Shown here: positions 11,310 through 24,100 of the stretch, one piece after another
Numbering within the stretch: the first letter of the stretch is position 1
How the letters are laid out: each line of letters starts with the position of its first letter
NCBI GenBank assembly: GCA_002224055.1
Contig: AZLU01000087.1
Coordinates: 62,001-126,000, forward strand
DNA length: 64,000 nt
Reading direction: 5' to 3'
Source: Pezizomycotina sp. ARF18
Lineage: Eukaryota > Ascomycota
Made by a program: the position numbers and the translations under genes
The notes under the pieces: generated by a model
The model's database searches: none
What the model was told of the DNA's origin: nothing
Seen by the model: only the letters and a program-made list of their open reading frames with translations

Positions 11310-14300
11310 AAAAGACTATTTTTCTCCTTGTAATATCGAAATGCCTGGTAGGCTTAGGTTTACAGAAGGATAATCTCGTGTTCCAATTGATTTTATTTCT
11401 GGGAGGAAAAAAAAAGTCTAGGAGGAAGAGAATTATGAAAATGTTCCAGCGGAAGAAAAACGGAGAGACAGGGCAAAGGCGGCGCAGGAATTTTTATAGA
11501 ATTCTCTCAGGCACGGAGAGGGAAATTCAGTAGCACCTCCGGACTGGGGGTTTCAAGAAGATTGCAAAAATAGAATTGCAAGTCTCCAAAGAAAAACGTA
11601 AAAAGTTTAATAAAAAAGGTTGCTTTCTCCTAATGTCAGAAAACCATTGTTTATTTATTAAGAAGAACAGCTGTTTTAGAAACGAAAAAGAACCGGACTT
11701 GCAAAGAAAAGACCGTGAGATTGAGGAAAAGCAGCCTTTAGGAAATATTTATTTATCCTCTATTCCGCGATTTGCGACCGTAGGAAAACGAAGGAGAAAA
11801 CAGTATATAACACAGTGTAGAACAGTGAGAAGGGCTTCCCAAAGAATTGGTCAGAAAAGGTGGGAAAACGAGCCGTGCTAAATAGTGAATTTCCAATTGG
11901 CCTGACACTGGTCAGAAGCTTTATATTATAGCAAAGAGGAAGAAAAGGCAATTGTAAATAAACACAACGGAATTCCCTTTTATGTATGCATGCACTACTG
12001 TATGTACAGTACAGCGGCAAAAAAAAAAAAAAAAAATAAAAAAATAAATTGCTATCTTTTTTTGTTATCAAGTAATAGTGCAACCTAATAATAAAAAGGG
12101 TCAAAAAAGAACCTTGCTAGCAAACTATAAGAGAAATGCGCCTTTATCTCACTACGGAGGGAACTAGGTTGCTGTTTCCCTTTGGAGTTGCTTGCTTTGG
12201 ATAAGCAAAAGGAGAAAAAAAAAAACAGGATTCCTACTGGGGGAGGGGCTATAATCCTCGCATGTATATTGTATACGGCAAAAAGTCTCGTATTTTAGGA
12301 GAAATTTTCTGTTATTGTTTTGGGCAATTTCGAATCTGGTGATACTTTCAGTTCGATTGTGAATCTAACGATAGTCTGCGTGGTGTTGATGTGGTTAAAT
12401 TTCCAATCCTCCTAGGGCTGGTTCGAGCCTGTTACATCCAGCGACTGAGTGATATACTTCCAATCCGAACTGGTATCCACTAACCTGCCTTGTCCCATCT
12501 GAGTCCTGGGATCGCTTATGGGTGGTTCTGGCACTATATCGGCATTCCCACACCAAAAAAATTGTGAAAATTTTCAGAAAAAAAGGAACGAAAAATCGCC
12601 GTTCTAATCTCCTGTAATGTACTCTCTACTCGGAGAAATTAGTCCTTATCCTTCGAAATCTCAGCGAATAAGCATTTCTGGAACCGCGAGCTCCTCCCGA
12701 ATGACGTACGGGAGCGCTGAGCACATAGTTGCTCAGGGTTGATGCTCGTAAAAAAGACAGACTTCGTCAAGAAAAAGAGGAAGAAACCGTTTATCGTCCC
12801 ATTGTCGTTGGCATCGTTTTGTTACCCCATATGCCGAAAGGTCTTGGTATATGGGTAAACGCTGCACTTGCAAGGAAGACTGCGTTCAAGAATCACGATA
12901 GGGGTGGCCTATACGCAGCCAAGTCCCAAGGACTTCTAGAAGTTTAGATGGTGGGAAAAAAATACTCAATCACAGTATGCCGTCATGTCATTTTTGCAAG
13001 TGGATAAGGCTGGGTAACAGAATTCGGAAGCCGTTAGAACAGCGGTTATATTTTCCGTCCGATTCGTTTGTTCTTATGACTTCCGAAGTATCAAGGTAAT
13101 GCGAAGAAGCATTAATGCGAACGGTTGAGCGTTTTTAATCGCATGAAAAAAATCCAACAATGAGTTAGCGCTCGTATTCAAACTATAGATGGCCAGCGGT
13201 TGGGAGAATAACAGTAATTCGGGGTGGCCGATCGTTCGAGATACACCCGCAACTACCCGGGATGAGAAATCTATATTTGGCCTCTTTTTTTTTTTTTTTT
13301 CCCTTTCTTCCGTTAGTTCCAAGCGATGCATCGAGTGTCTAACAAAAGCTTGTTTTTTATTCTCGGATCGAATATGAGTCTGTGCGCAGGTCGTAAAAGC
13401 TCGTACACGTATTTTTCGGTCATTACCGCTTCTTCCCATAAAATTGCTGTTTGCCTACGAGCTCACCGAAGACTTTAAAACATAGGTAATATATGAGATT
13501 TTACAGCAAAACAATATGAGCGCTACGATGAGCGATGTGTTATAGAACCTATCCCCTTTTTCCTTTTTCTTTTCTCCTTTCTCGGTTATATTCGTGCTAA
13601 GCTTTTTTTGTGGTTTCGCCTTGTGAGATCTCTCCCAGTGCCCCGAGAGTCGCAAAAACGTCATCATAAACGAAGAATGAAAATCAAATATTCTAGATGA
13701 GACTATCGGCAGCACGAAATAAAATCATGATTTTTTGTCTCAATTCGAGGGGCAACAATCCTCAGCCTTGCCCCAATCTTCGCTCATGAGGCAATGGAGT
13801 CTTATAGGAATCACTAGCACTACGCAATTGAACCAAATTCAGGACCTTTCTCTTACGTATATCTTGCTTGGTTATTCTAAAGAGGATGACAATAAGTGCC
13901 AATAACTTGTACGGATCTCACCTAGCAAAAGAAATAGAATAGTCTAAACAGATACCGTAATGCACTGAATTGCAACTTGATAAAAAATTAAACGAAACAA
14001 AAAATCAAGTACGATGTTCAAATAACTTTTCCAACCGGTCTGTTGGTCTTTAGAATCTCCGCGGAAACGGATCTATTCGTCTAAATTGGCGAGAAAATAT
14101 ATACTCCTGATACCTGCGCCTGAACCATTCCTATTATTCATAATATGCAAGGTTGCTCTGGACGGATTCTGAACTTTCGCTGAGGGGCATTTGTTCGTGA
14201 TAGGTGGTTTCCGGTGGTTCGGTATTTTTGCTTTGCGCACGTGCAGGCAGATTTCCAATACCACCAGGACCGGTTTTAAACCACCAGGACCGGTTGGTGT

Positions 14301-14456
14301 GAGTGGAACCCCAGCTCGAACAGCTCACTCTTTCAACCCCGTTAGACACCTATAGATAAGGATATATACCCTTGAGAGACATCCTGCCACCTGGGTTACA
14401 TAGGTAAGTAATTCTTTTATTTTATTTATTAAATTTATTTTATTTAATTTTTATTA

Positions 14457-14492
<36 letters not shown>

Positions 14493-15120
14493 GTTATTAA
14501 GATACTCGACGGCGTTACGCTCGCGTAATCAGTTACAACCGTTATTCTTATACAGCCGCGTTTAGCCGGATTAGGATGTAAATTTTGAAGCTGGACTAGA
14601 GACTATACCTGTTTCGGATAGTTTATTTAGTGAATTGCCAAATTAGGACGTTCTATTTCTACCGCCCTTCCCCAAAACCAACGCTTGCTTTAGCGGCCAT
14701 TAGTATTTCATAGGAAACCGGTGTCCTCCTTCATCTGTGAGAGGCTGCTCTAAATCTACTCTTACTCCGCCTTAGATGGAGATTATCTTTCGTGTGATAT
14801 GACATAAGATTTACTATATTTGTACTAAGACGGCAAAGGGGCTGTTGTTGTATATCTAGAAGCAGTGGGAGAGTTAATACAGAATACGGAACGAACATTG
14901 TTACGAAATGCGGGTTCAGCCATGTTTTACGTATTATATAAATGAGCTTTCACACGTCTCTATATATCTATTATAAGAATAAATAATATAATGTTCTATG
15001 GTGCAAGTATTTGTCAACCTTGCATGGTTTTTTAATGTTCGCACCTAACCAATCAACACCACGTTAGCTTCTTAATCCGAAAGCGCGCGCATTAGAAGTA
15101 CGTGGAAACAAATGCAAGGC
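11310..15120. other. Gene-poor AT-rich region
   Basis: I find no supported gene. Features seen are an A-run near 12020-12046, a T-run near 13287-13301, a 15-base direct repeat (ACCACCAGGACCGGT) near 14259-14295, and a T-run directly followed by an A-run at about 14457-14493 that could form a hairpin. Short frames at 11198-11533, 11576-11881, 12729-12947 and 14073-14349 have no recognisable motifs. Confidence 0.5.
14457..14493. repeat. Poly-T/poly-A palindromic tract
   Basis: About a dozen Ts run straight into more than twenty As, forming a near-perfect A/T inverted repeat. It may be the degenerate end of a retroposed or mobile sequence, or simply slippage. Confidence 0.6.
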
Positions 15121-15126
15121 AAAGAC

Positions 15127-17481
15127 TTACAGATCATAAAACACACCAGCGACTTTTCTATCGCTAGCATTATATAATCTCCGCTCCTCCATCAGTTCCT
15201 CCCGTATTTTCTCCGCTTCTTTTCTCGTCATTCGGGGGATATAGCCTATATCTGCTGGAACACCCCTCCGGGAGTTTACCCACGCGCGTAAACTTCCGAA
15301 GCAACGCATCTCGCGCGGCTGCTTCGCCTTGCTGATGCGGTGCGACTGAAGACGTACTGATAACTTTAAGCTCCGTCGGTCGCATAGGAAGAAAACGAGG
15401 ACCTTGCGGTATCCGGGTTTGAATTTATCGCGGAGTGGAAGGGCGATACTCTGTGGCGGTAGATATTCGGAAAGGCAATTAGACGATTTTCCTACATCAC
15501 CGTCAGTATGATTTACAAAAACTTTAGAGGAAAAGGGTTTACCTTCGTTTTTATACCGCCAAGGTCTTGAGCGGAGACGCCGCTGTTGGTCATGTTGTCA
15601 CTCTTCCGACGTTGTCGGCGTCGATATCTCCGAAATAGCCTTCCTCGAAGGGGTTCGGAGGTTCGCCGGAATGACAGGCTAGAGCCGGCTATATTTTCTT
15701 AGTCGTAATAGTATATTCCTGTCGATACTATCCGTTCGTTCTGTTTTTTCATTGAACGTTAGACTGTTATTAATTACGGTGCAGAGGTAATGCTGGGGGG
15801 CGTTTCTTGACTTACTGCCATCGCCCCGACGTGCCATTTCCCTCCTTTGTACACATGATTCTCGGAGTAAGTACTATATTGCCGGCTTGACGATAACTTC
15901 AAGAGTTTGCCCCGCAGCCGATAAGCATCGGGGTTGCCGTCGAGGTCGCGAATGTTATGGGGATCTCAATGATTGTGGATCAATGCGCCGAGATCAGCCA
16001 CCGTGATTTTTTCATCATCATCATCATCATCAGCGTTATCATCTTCGGCGCGTTTTAGCCACACGCTTTTATCTTTCACGGGGTACGTGTAGCTTGGTAC
16101 TACTAAATATCCTCCTTCGCGTCGGCATCCTATATCGCTTCCTCATACTTCTTCTTATACTGCGATAGACTTATCTCCTTCCGGTGTGAAAACGGATACA
16201 CCTGTCTTCTAAATTACGCAGGAGGTGCTAGTCCTGCCAGAGGTCTGAGAGCACGCGCTCGAACATCGGCACGAATACTGTGAAGATTTGTTCGACGACG
16301 TGGTATATTTCCTTCTTCTCGCGGTTGGATGAGAGGCTATTGATGTAGCTGCGATCTTTGTTGAATTACCGTCGTCGGAGACGTTGAAGCCCGCAGGAAG
16401 CCATTGGAATTAGTTCGAGACGCCGGCGAGGCTTATGGGGTCCGCCGAGCCGTCCCTGGGATTGAAATCCTCTGGATACTGGAGAGTGAAACGGCTTTTC
16501 TTCGTTAATAATGTCTTGGGGAACTCCGATTACGTTTCCATCGGGGGAGAGCGTGCCCCGTAGCAAAGTGGGTACATGGACTTGTGGACGAGGTCGAGAA
16601 CTTGGTTGTTGCTGTTCGGGTGCCAGTCTTTCATGTGGTCGGGACGTCTTCGAGGATCTTGACCTCTGGAGAGGTGTGTTAGTCAAAGAGGTGTTTTAGG
16701 TTGGGCTTTTCTAAATCATAGATGGCGCCTACGATCAATTAATCGCTGGCGTAATTCTTCACTAACGACGCCATCCGCACGCCATACGCAGCTGAACACT
16801 GGCATTATAACGCCCGCCTCTCCACCTTCGCCACAATATTTCATTTCATTTTCCAAGCCCGCAATTACCTCAAGCTCCTCCCAGACTCTAACCCATCCTA
16901 TATCCTCCTTCGTCCACACCACAAAGATTACGAATTTTACCGTGGATACTCCCCTTCTTCAAAGTTCGAAGGACATTTCATCACCTTCGCTGTCGCGTGA
17001 AACCCACTCCGCGGCTTTAACCTCGAGATCCATTTCTTCCAGATTATGGATCGTTGATTTTGGTGATCTAGTTTGACTTTTTGAGGACTTTGGAAATGGA
17101 TTTCCGGAAGTAGGTTTCGCGGTAGGTTATGCCGGGGAGCCGGGATCGGTATCTAAGTGTGTGGAAGCGGTGCTCGGGGAGGATTTGTCTCGCCGGGGGT
17201 TGCTGCGGTAGGCGGCGAGTAGGTCGGTGATGCGTAATGTAGTCATCTTCAAATTCTTTGAGCTTAGATGCTTCACCGAGTTTTAATCTTCGGCAAAATA
17301 AGTCACATTTAACGTGGGAAACCTCTACTTTTCGCATCTGGGAAATGTATGGTAACATCGACATTATATATGATCTACGAGTAATGGGCTGAATAGGGCT
17401 GACATTAGACACCAGGAGCATTCCGCGTTCCAGAACGCGATGTTCGGGTAAAACTTCGCGAAATCGGTAGGCCGACGCCAA
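15127..17481 (-). CDS. DUF4246-family protein, frame broken
   Basis: The DUF4246 family is widespread in fungi and mostly uncharacterised. The clearest match is a DWHPNSNNQVLDLVHKSMYPL block at about 16640-16570. Upstream, near 16920-16720, lies an acidic helical segment ending EELRQRLI, as in family members before this block. Downstream follow FQWLPAGFNVSDDG near 16420, a GYRKVLVFFL block near 15400 with ISTSSVAPHQQ, and the C-terminal EEAEKIREELMEER-like helix near 15200. The order is that of the family. Several frames are used, so introns and indels are both present. The last codons coincide with a GTAAGT donor at about 15126, so a further short exon is possible. The N-terminal part (17481-17068) is the least certain. 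Confidence 0.72.
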
Positions 17482-17836
17482 GCCTCACAAAAGTAATCCC
17501 CGTGAACCGGGAGTTTAGCTACAGCGAAAGCGATTTCCAAAACGCGATCCAGAAAAGCTTAAACAAGGTATGGAAAGATAACCTGAGGATGAATGACAAT
17601 GAAAATATGGGATGTGTACTTCGACCGTTACTAGCAATCGTGTAAATAGAACATAATATACTGGCATCCCCAGTAACATGATATATGAACAGGCCTCGGA
17701 GTGTATATTTTTTTCTGTTTTTCGTACTCTTCCTTTTCTTCGATCACCGCCACTAGTGCAGAAATAGTCAAAGCCTTCTAGACAGCCACACGCTTATTCT
17801 TCGGGCCCAAAGGGTAATGATATATATTGTGTCGTG

Positions 17837-19876
17837 CTAGCTGCTCTCGTCGCTCCCCGTAAGTGACGAAACCGGTTGCGGGATATCGGCTGCGATGACG
17901 CCGTCTGCATAACGGCGTAGGTACGTCGACATGACTTGGTCTGGAAATTCAGTTAGTTGTGCTGCGAAGCAATAATTTTACATGACTTTCGGGATTTCGA
18001 ATCCTTAAAATCCCAACAGTGCCACCAGCGGCCCTAAAAGATGCTTTCTCATATTTTCGTTGTCCTACAGGCGGGACTTATGTTAGATCCAACAAATCGG
18101 TACGTGAGTAATTTCAAGACGGAATATATTTTGCGTACGACGTGATAAAAATGGGAAAATCGATGCGAATGTTATTTACCATGCCTTTGAGGTCTTTCCT
18201 CTCAAGCTCATCTAGCCGTGTACATATTTTCTCCGCATCGTTTCTAGCATATAACCATAGTTGTATTAGCTTCTGTATTGCAGCTTCAAAAGATTCAACG
18301 CCGCTAGTCCCAAGTTCTTCTAAATCGGCTCGCGCCTTGATGATGTCGCTTTTTGCCTTTTGTAGCCGAGCAAGATCCTCCCTTCTCGATGAATTTCACT
18401 ATTCAAGGCTAAAAAATCACGCCAATTATACTCCAAATACTCAGTACGCATCCAATACCAATAAACCCGGAAAGTTTCAAAAGATCAATCCGCAACGTAC
18501 TGGCTTCTTCATTGGCAAAGTAGATCCAAAGAACTGCCCTTGCAGTGAGGCTACCGATACCAGCAATCTTGAAATCAATTCGGGTCAGTAACACACAACT
18601 ATAAGTGAGCTGAAGTTCAAAAGGGAGATGACGCACGATAGCAAATGGCCCGCAACAAACTGCAAGGGAGGCAGTAAGGCGAGCTCCAGCAATTGCAGCA
18701 GTGAGCACGCCCAGCGCCCCCAACCTTTCCAATCATTCAGTTTATTCTGCAGCTTATATATCCCCGCTTCAATCTCTTTGATCCTCGTGCCTGCTTATCA
18801 ATGTAGCCCTGCGCCCAGTTCTTAAATGAACTATTGAATGCTTGGAAATCGGTGCGGAGTGCGCTAAATTTAAGACATATTTTCAGATTCGGCTTTAAAT
18901 ATCTCCCGTCCTGTTTGGTCAGCGCAGTGACTATCAAGGAAACACTTCACGAGACACGGAAATGACGTGAAAACGACAACGCTCTGAGGATGGCGATGAG
19001 TATCTAGATACTTGCAAGAATACGTGCCGTAATGAATCTCCGACCTTCTTTTTCCGATCCTCTAATATTATTTCTGCATCTAGACAAATTGGAGGATCTT
19101 TTCCGCCAAATCTAAAAGCAGGAGGCAATTTAGAGGTGGAAAGCCTAGATAGCCCGCTCGAAGTGGGCAGAATTTGCTCACTGCTACCATACTCAGCAAT
19201 TCGTATTGCTACATCAGTACTGTGATGCAAAACATCGCGCTATTTCTGCAAACTCTTAGTCAACTACAATCACTGAGGATTGAAAGTTGGCCCCCTGTGG
19301 CAATCAACGGCATTTGACGCACACGTGGAAGAGCGGGTCTTACGTTTTGAAGCTCTTCAATCTTGGCAAAAGCCGTTCCTCCGCCGGTGTCGGATTAGAA
19401 TCCACCTTTCCTATCTCAACAGCCAGTCTATTGAATACCCTTTCGATCTCTTTACATTCTTGGTCGCTTCGTCAGCGTGTAGAGCTAGCCGTACTTCAGC
19501 ATCTGGACTTTCCAAATACTTTTCAAGCCCCGCTTTGAATTCTTGAGGAGGTATTTTCTGGATTTCCTTCTCAACACCTGAACCCTTCTGCTTAATCGCC
19601 GCTCTTTCCGAGATACTCAAGCCCGAGACGATCTCAACTCCTTTCTCTGAGATGGAGCCAGAACCGAGGATCTGCGGGATTTTACGCTCGACGACTTCGT
19701 ACGGAGGCGCAACACCGGACTTGAGGATTTCATCTATTTGGTCGTCTATACTACCGGCGCCGGGAAAGATCGAATCATAGGAAGGTGGCGATAAATCAGC
19801 AGATGGCGATTGGGTGTCTATTCTTCAAGGCCGATCGAACTAGGGCCGTTCCAAATCTTCCTATCACTTTCGACAT
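17837..19876 (-). CDS. Predicted coiled-coil protein with central hydrophobic hairpin; possible pore-former-like fold
   Basis: The family is not firmly recognised. From a start near 19876 the protein shows an acidic N-terminal part with a Ser/Pro-rich stretch, then long Lys/Glu/Leu-rich helices (19620-19400 and 18940-18760). A strongly hydrophobic Ala/Leu/Val stretch follows near 18730-18640 and a second near 18480-18410. Another Glu/Lys/Leu-rich coiled segment covers 18390-18170, and a short tail ends at the stop at 17837. A helical stalk, hydrophobic hairpin and second stalk is the general layout of alpha-helical pore-forming proteins (ClyA/xenorhabdolysin type), and fungal proteins of this layout exist; that link is inference. 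At least four frame breaks are present. Secretion or toxicity is not shown. Confidence 0.45.
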
Positions 19877-20730
19877 TTACGAATACCGTACCGAGGAGGA
19901 ACCAACGGGAAATGAACCACGGTGGGTACTGTGGGCGTGGACCTAGCCGTAGCGGCTTTGTTTAGGCCAAAAAAAGAAAAGGGGGGGAATTGGAGAGGAA
20001 ATTGAATGTATTTCGAGTTAAGTTATTTATCAAGGCATATACTAGTATAAGCAGAGTGAAGATAGGAGGGCAGAGACGTCGAGTAGAAAGAGCTGAGCAT
20101 AAAACCTATATCTGCAAATAAGTAGAACAGATATTTTATACAAGATCCAATACCCGCTCCGCATCGAACACTTCCATGTCCAAGTCCAATAGCTACGCGG
20201 CTGTATACTGATTTGAAAACCTTTCGACCGATGAAGTACATACGTCCCTATTTCATAAACTTCAGCAGCGCCGCTCGAAAGAACCCCACGAGCGACAGGC
20301 GAGATCTTATTGACAGTAAATTCTCCTATCGGGTTTTTCGAATTGTCTTGTCGCCGCCCGTATCTTGGGCAATTTGTGTTTGCGACGAGCCTGCGGTCCT
20401 TTTCCTCATCGAAAACATGATATCTGCTAGTAGAGGTGCCAGAAGAGAGATAGGAGGTCTAAGGTATAGTATCAGTAACCGATTATTTTGAAATCAAATG
20501 TTTGGTCGCTTCTAGGCCGACGAGCCTTGTGCAACGACCTAAAAGGAGCACCCTTGCATCTTTGTATATGCATATACGTGCAGAATTATTTATTTAAACA
20601 AGCGAGAGACCGGTATTTCGTACGGGAGCCACGTCTGTTACGCAAAACTACTTGCAGCGCTTCTCTAACGTGTACCACTTTTTTAAAAGGACTGTTCAAC
20701 CTCGTGCAAAAGAAAAAGAATTTTTTTTAA
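19877..20730. other. Intergenic region, no supported gene
   Basis: Open frames on both strands are short and lack motifs. A minus-strand hydrophobic segment near 20240-20040 could belong to an unrecognised exon. Confidence 0.35.
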
Positions 20731-20739
20731 TACTTTGCT

Positions 20740-21356
20740 ATTCGACTAGCGAAACGAACCCGTGATAGAGTTAGATGCAAGGCATACGACGAGCATGATG
20801 GAGTATCTCCAGCAACGATGACTTGCGAACTTCTGGTGCCTGCATGAACTCTTACTATGGAGCTGGACTGAAGGCTCTGAAGCATACTGCATAAAGTTCT
20901 GCCCCGCATCGTCTTTGATATCAATGCACATCTCTCTACCACAATGCTGTTAACGCTTAGTATTCGTTCTTCTTCGCAAACACCATAAACATTTAAGCCG
21001 ACGTGCTTAGCTTACAGAATCCCAAAAAAATCTCGTATAGCCCAGGCGACAGGCTTACGCGGTTGTGACAGAGGCCAAAAACATAACGGCCCTTTGGTTC
21101 TAGATTGAACATAGAGTTTCCAAGCATTGAATATTGTCCAAGTCTGGGAGCGACCAGATTCTGTCCGTAAGGCAAACTTAATCCTCAGTTTCTCAATAAG
21201 CGGCCAACTATCTCTTCCTTCATCTTCCATCTGACAATCGAAGACAGATACCGTTCTTGCAATTTCCATTTCCGGCAATGATATGTCCTCCTCTTCTTCC
21301 TTTGGCGAGTATAGCTTCTCCTCCTTCTCCTTCTCCTTCTCTTTCTCTCTTCTCTC

Positions 21357-21398
<42 letters not shown>

Positions 21399-21868
21399 CT
21401 CTCTCTTCAAATCTAGTACACCCTGCATGCCCGTAACTCTCCAGCTAGTATTCTTTGCATGCCAGCCACTCTCTCCTCCCCGCTAATACCTTAGCTCGGC
21501 TTGCCGTTAAACATGTTGTCGCTCCTAGCCTGGAGTATCATCTGCGGCACCAGGGTATAATCAACTCCGAAGCCGGCCCATGCATAGGATTGTGTTGGTC
21601 CCTTATGTGTTACTCTGCCTCTTCCTTCCTCCCGTAGTAGATCCTCTTTGTTCCTCCTCTAATACCTACATCGCGCGCACAGTGTACGCATTTGAATGGT
21701 GACAGATGTCTTCCTACATGCCTCCTGTATTGCGCGTACTCCTTTTGTATATCAAAAACTTTCCACACTCGGGTGCAGGCAAGATATTAGGCGAATGCCC
21801 TCTGGAGGGGTGCTGAACGGGCCTTTCGGAAGTTCCCATATAGAATCAACTAACTCTGAAGCGGCCAT
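20740..21868 (-). CDS. C2H2 zinc-finger protein with long Arg/Glu tract
   Basis: A start at 21868 (MAASELVDSIWELPKGPF) leads, after one frame break, into a zinc-finger-like segment. It has a Cys pair, a KVFDIQKEYAQY core and an RRHVGRHL His pair (about 21780-21700), followed by FKCVHCARD and a later HIRDQH pair, so two C2H2-like fingers of the fungal type. The reading frame then enters a Glu/Arg/Lys tract encoded by a pyrimidine-rich microsatellite (21316-21408). A conserved-looking block follows (EMEIARTVSVFDCQ, ESGRSQTWTIFNAWKLYVQ) ending near 21012, with a possible last exon at 20931-20746. It may be a DNA-binding or regulatory protein. Exon structure is unresolved. Confidence 0.5.
21316..21408. 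repeat. Polypyrimidine TC/TTC microsatellite
   Basis: An almost pure C/T run of CTCCTT, CTCTTT and TCTC units. On the minus strand it encodes the Glu/Arg/Lys tract of the zinc-finger protein. Confidence 0.85.
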
Positions 21869-21869
21869 G

Positions 21870-24100
21870 TCTATTGAGTCGGATCTCTAGAGAGCGTGCC
21901 AAGTTCTCACACTTTGATGAACTCTGATCTTCCCTTTGGAGCCAAGGTGAAACAAAACTCGTCGTTAACAGAATATATCCCTCAGACTCCGTATGTAGTT
22001 TTTTGAAATCGCGGTTTCGCTGATGATTGAAGGTGACTGAAAGGTATATAGCAACGCAAAGGCGAATAATATAATCGTGAAATCTATTGCCGCAAGGGAA
22101 GATATTATTAATTTACGGAAACTTCGCATCCTTTAAGTATTGTATCGATGGAAATCCCTAGCCTCGCGAGGCTCTGATCTGGGTTTATATGAACTTGCAT
22201 GCAGCCTCGTCGGTAAATGTAAGTGAATAAAAGGAGGCTGGATTCTAGACTCTATAACAAGGCTTACAGCACTACAAATAGATCACACAAGAATCCGATC
22301 TACGACAAAAAAAACTCCCCTATAATGTATCCTTCGATTATTGAAAAGTATCCCGCAGCTTTTGCTCAAATCTTAAGGCTACATAAGAACTACGGGCTCG
22401 ATGTTATGAAAACAAGTCCTACAATTTCAGAATGAGTTTTGTTTCCTTGGTTAGTAAGGAATATATCCAATAAGCTCCATAATTAAAGTGTATAGGCTAT
22501 AAAAAAGAAAGCACCAGCCTCCTCACTGTATCATAATAGCTATAATTCACTCGAATATTCCTAAGGATAGTTCGAAAAGCAAATGAATCTACCACGAAAA
22601 AGCGGCGCAGTCTTGGATGTCGGGAATTGGTAGGGAGTCGAGAGTTAAGAGTCGGGAGTTAAGAGTCGGGAGTCGGGAGTCGGGGGTCCGGATGATTTCC
22701 CGAACTTGAAAATTATTATGAGTTCGACGGATTTCCAGTCCATTCTACCATTGGATGTATTACATCGCTTTGGAGTATGCTCGTCGGAATATCGAGCTCT
22801 TAGGAGACTCCTTTCAACCTGTACTAAAATGTGACATGTCCATGATCGGAAATTGGTAGAATCCTAGTGGATGGTGATTAAAACAATGTATCTAACGCAA
22901 GTCTTGTTACTACTTCCTTTCTGTGTTGAGAAGTCCGCTAAAACAGCCTTACTACATTACCAGAACAAGAAACTGCTTGTGAAAAGGTTCCAACATGTTT
23001 TCTCCTCCATTTCTTCAGTATGTAACTTCATCCGAAACACCGCCAAATTAAGTTAATCAATCTCCGCTACTTGCAATCTCAACGACAGGTATCTTCTGGA
23101 CCTGCTCTACGCGAGTGCTTGCAAAATACAGGTTGGTCCGTAGGCTTTATTTTTGAGTTTATAACTGGGTAGTAAAATCGCCACAATAGCGAAAGTCGGT
23201 GGAGAACGAGGATAGTGACAGGGATGGATTTTTTGCGGCTGAAGAATTAGTTCAACTCGAGTTCCCCCGACGTGATTCACATTCCCCACTGCCAGCGCCT
23301 TTCTACAAAATAGGCAGAACAGATCAATGGCGATATTTACTGTAATATTAAAGTATCTGCGATATTGGCGAGGGAACTGGGTTTCCTTGAGTAAGATAAG
23401 GTAACCCTAGCGAGAAGACAAGGGCAACGGTCAAGCCACCTGCCGAAGTCGGCGGAATCGCTTACCCTTCGTGCCAGGATTGCCCTGCCCACCTCACTTA
23501 AGGGTCCATCCAATAGACACCGATAATCCTCAAAAGAATTTCTTTCGCAGTTAATTATTCTGAACATAGCTTAAAATTCGCGGAATCAGCTTCGCCCACT
23601 TTTTATCTTACCCCTGGCAGACCGAAGTTCTAGAATAGGGAAAAATGCAGGTTGAAAGTAGGGAGGGCATTCGCAATTGCAGCGCGGCTATTTCAAATGT
23701 TCACTTCTCCGGTTTTGTTGCACAAGGACAAGGGGTTATTATAATATTTCCAAAAAATCTCAACAAACAACAGCCTATGCTTCTTCACAGGGATTTTTTT
23801 CGTATAGCTTACGGTTCTACCATGTTCCCTGTATTGCCTTCCTAGAGCTCCCACGTGTACTAAATAAACTCTTCAGGGTACTTCATTAAAGATCAGGGCT
23901 ATGCCGATCGCACAGGGCGAATATGCAAGGAAACATAACCCTGGGCACTTTTGCATGGCAAGGTGTATATATTTCCCAGCCAGTCGGAAAACAATAACAA
24001 TATCACGTTCTAATCATCCTGAGCAACAAAAGTAAAGTCAGATCATCACGATCACTTTTCTCCAGTTTCCTTCTCTCTCATTCTTTTTTCCCACCTCACG
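21870..24100. other. Intergenic region with a small minisatellite
   Basis: No gene is supported. It holds the GAGTCGG-type minisatellite at 22634-22688. Just before the peptidase start is a C/T-rich stretch (about 24055-24095) typical of fungal core promoters. Confidence 0.45.
22634..22688. repeat. GAGTCGG/GAGTTAA minisatellite
   Basis: Short tandem units of the form GAGTCGGGAGTTAA and GAGTCGG follow each other with small variations. Confidence 0.75.

Noticed and set aside
12400-12480. Possible tRNA because of a GGTTCGAGCC-like string
   Set aside because: No matching acceptor, D and anticodon arms could be folded around it.
12729-12947. 72-codon basic plus-strand frame
   Set aside because: Isolated, no family features, surrounded by AT-rich non-coding sequence.
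14457-14493. Retrotransposon poly-A tail
   Set aside because: No target duplication or element body was found next to the T/A tract.
21283-21486. Ser/Phe/Leu-rich plus-strand open frame
   Set aside because: It is the translation of the opposite strand of the TC microsatellite inside the zinc-finger gene.
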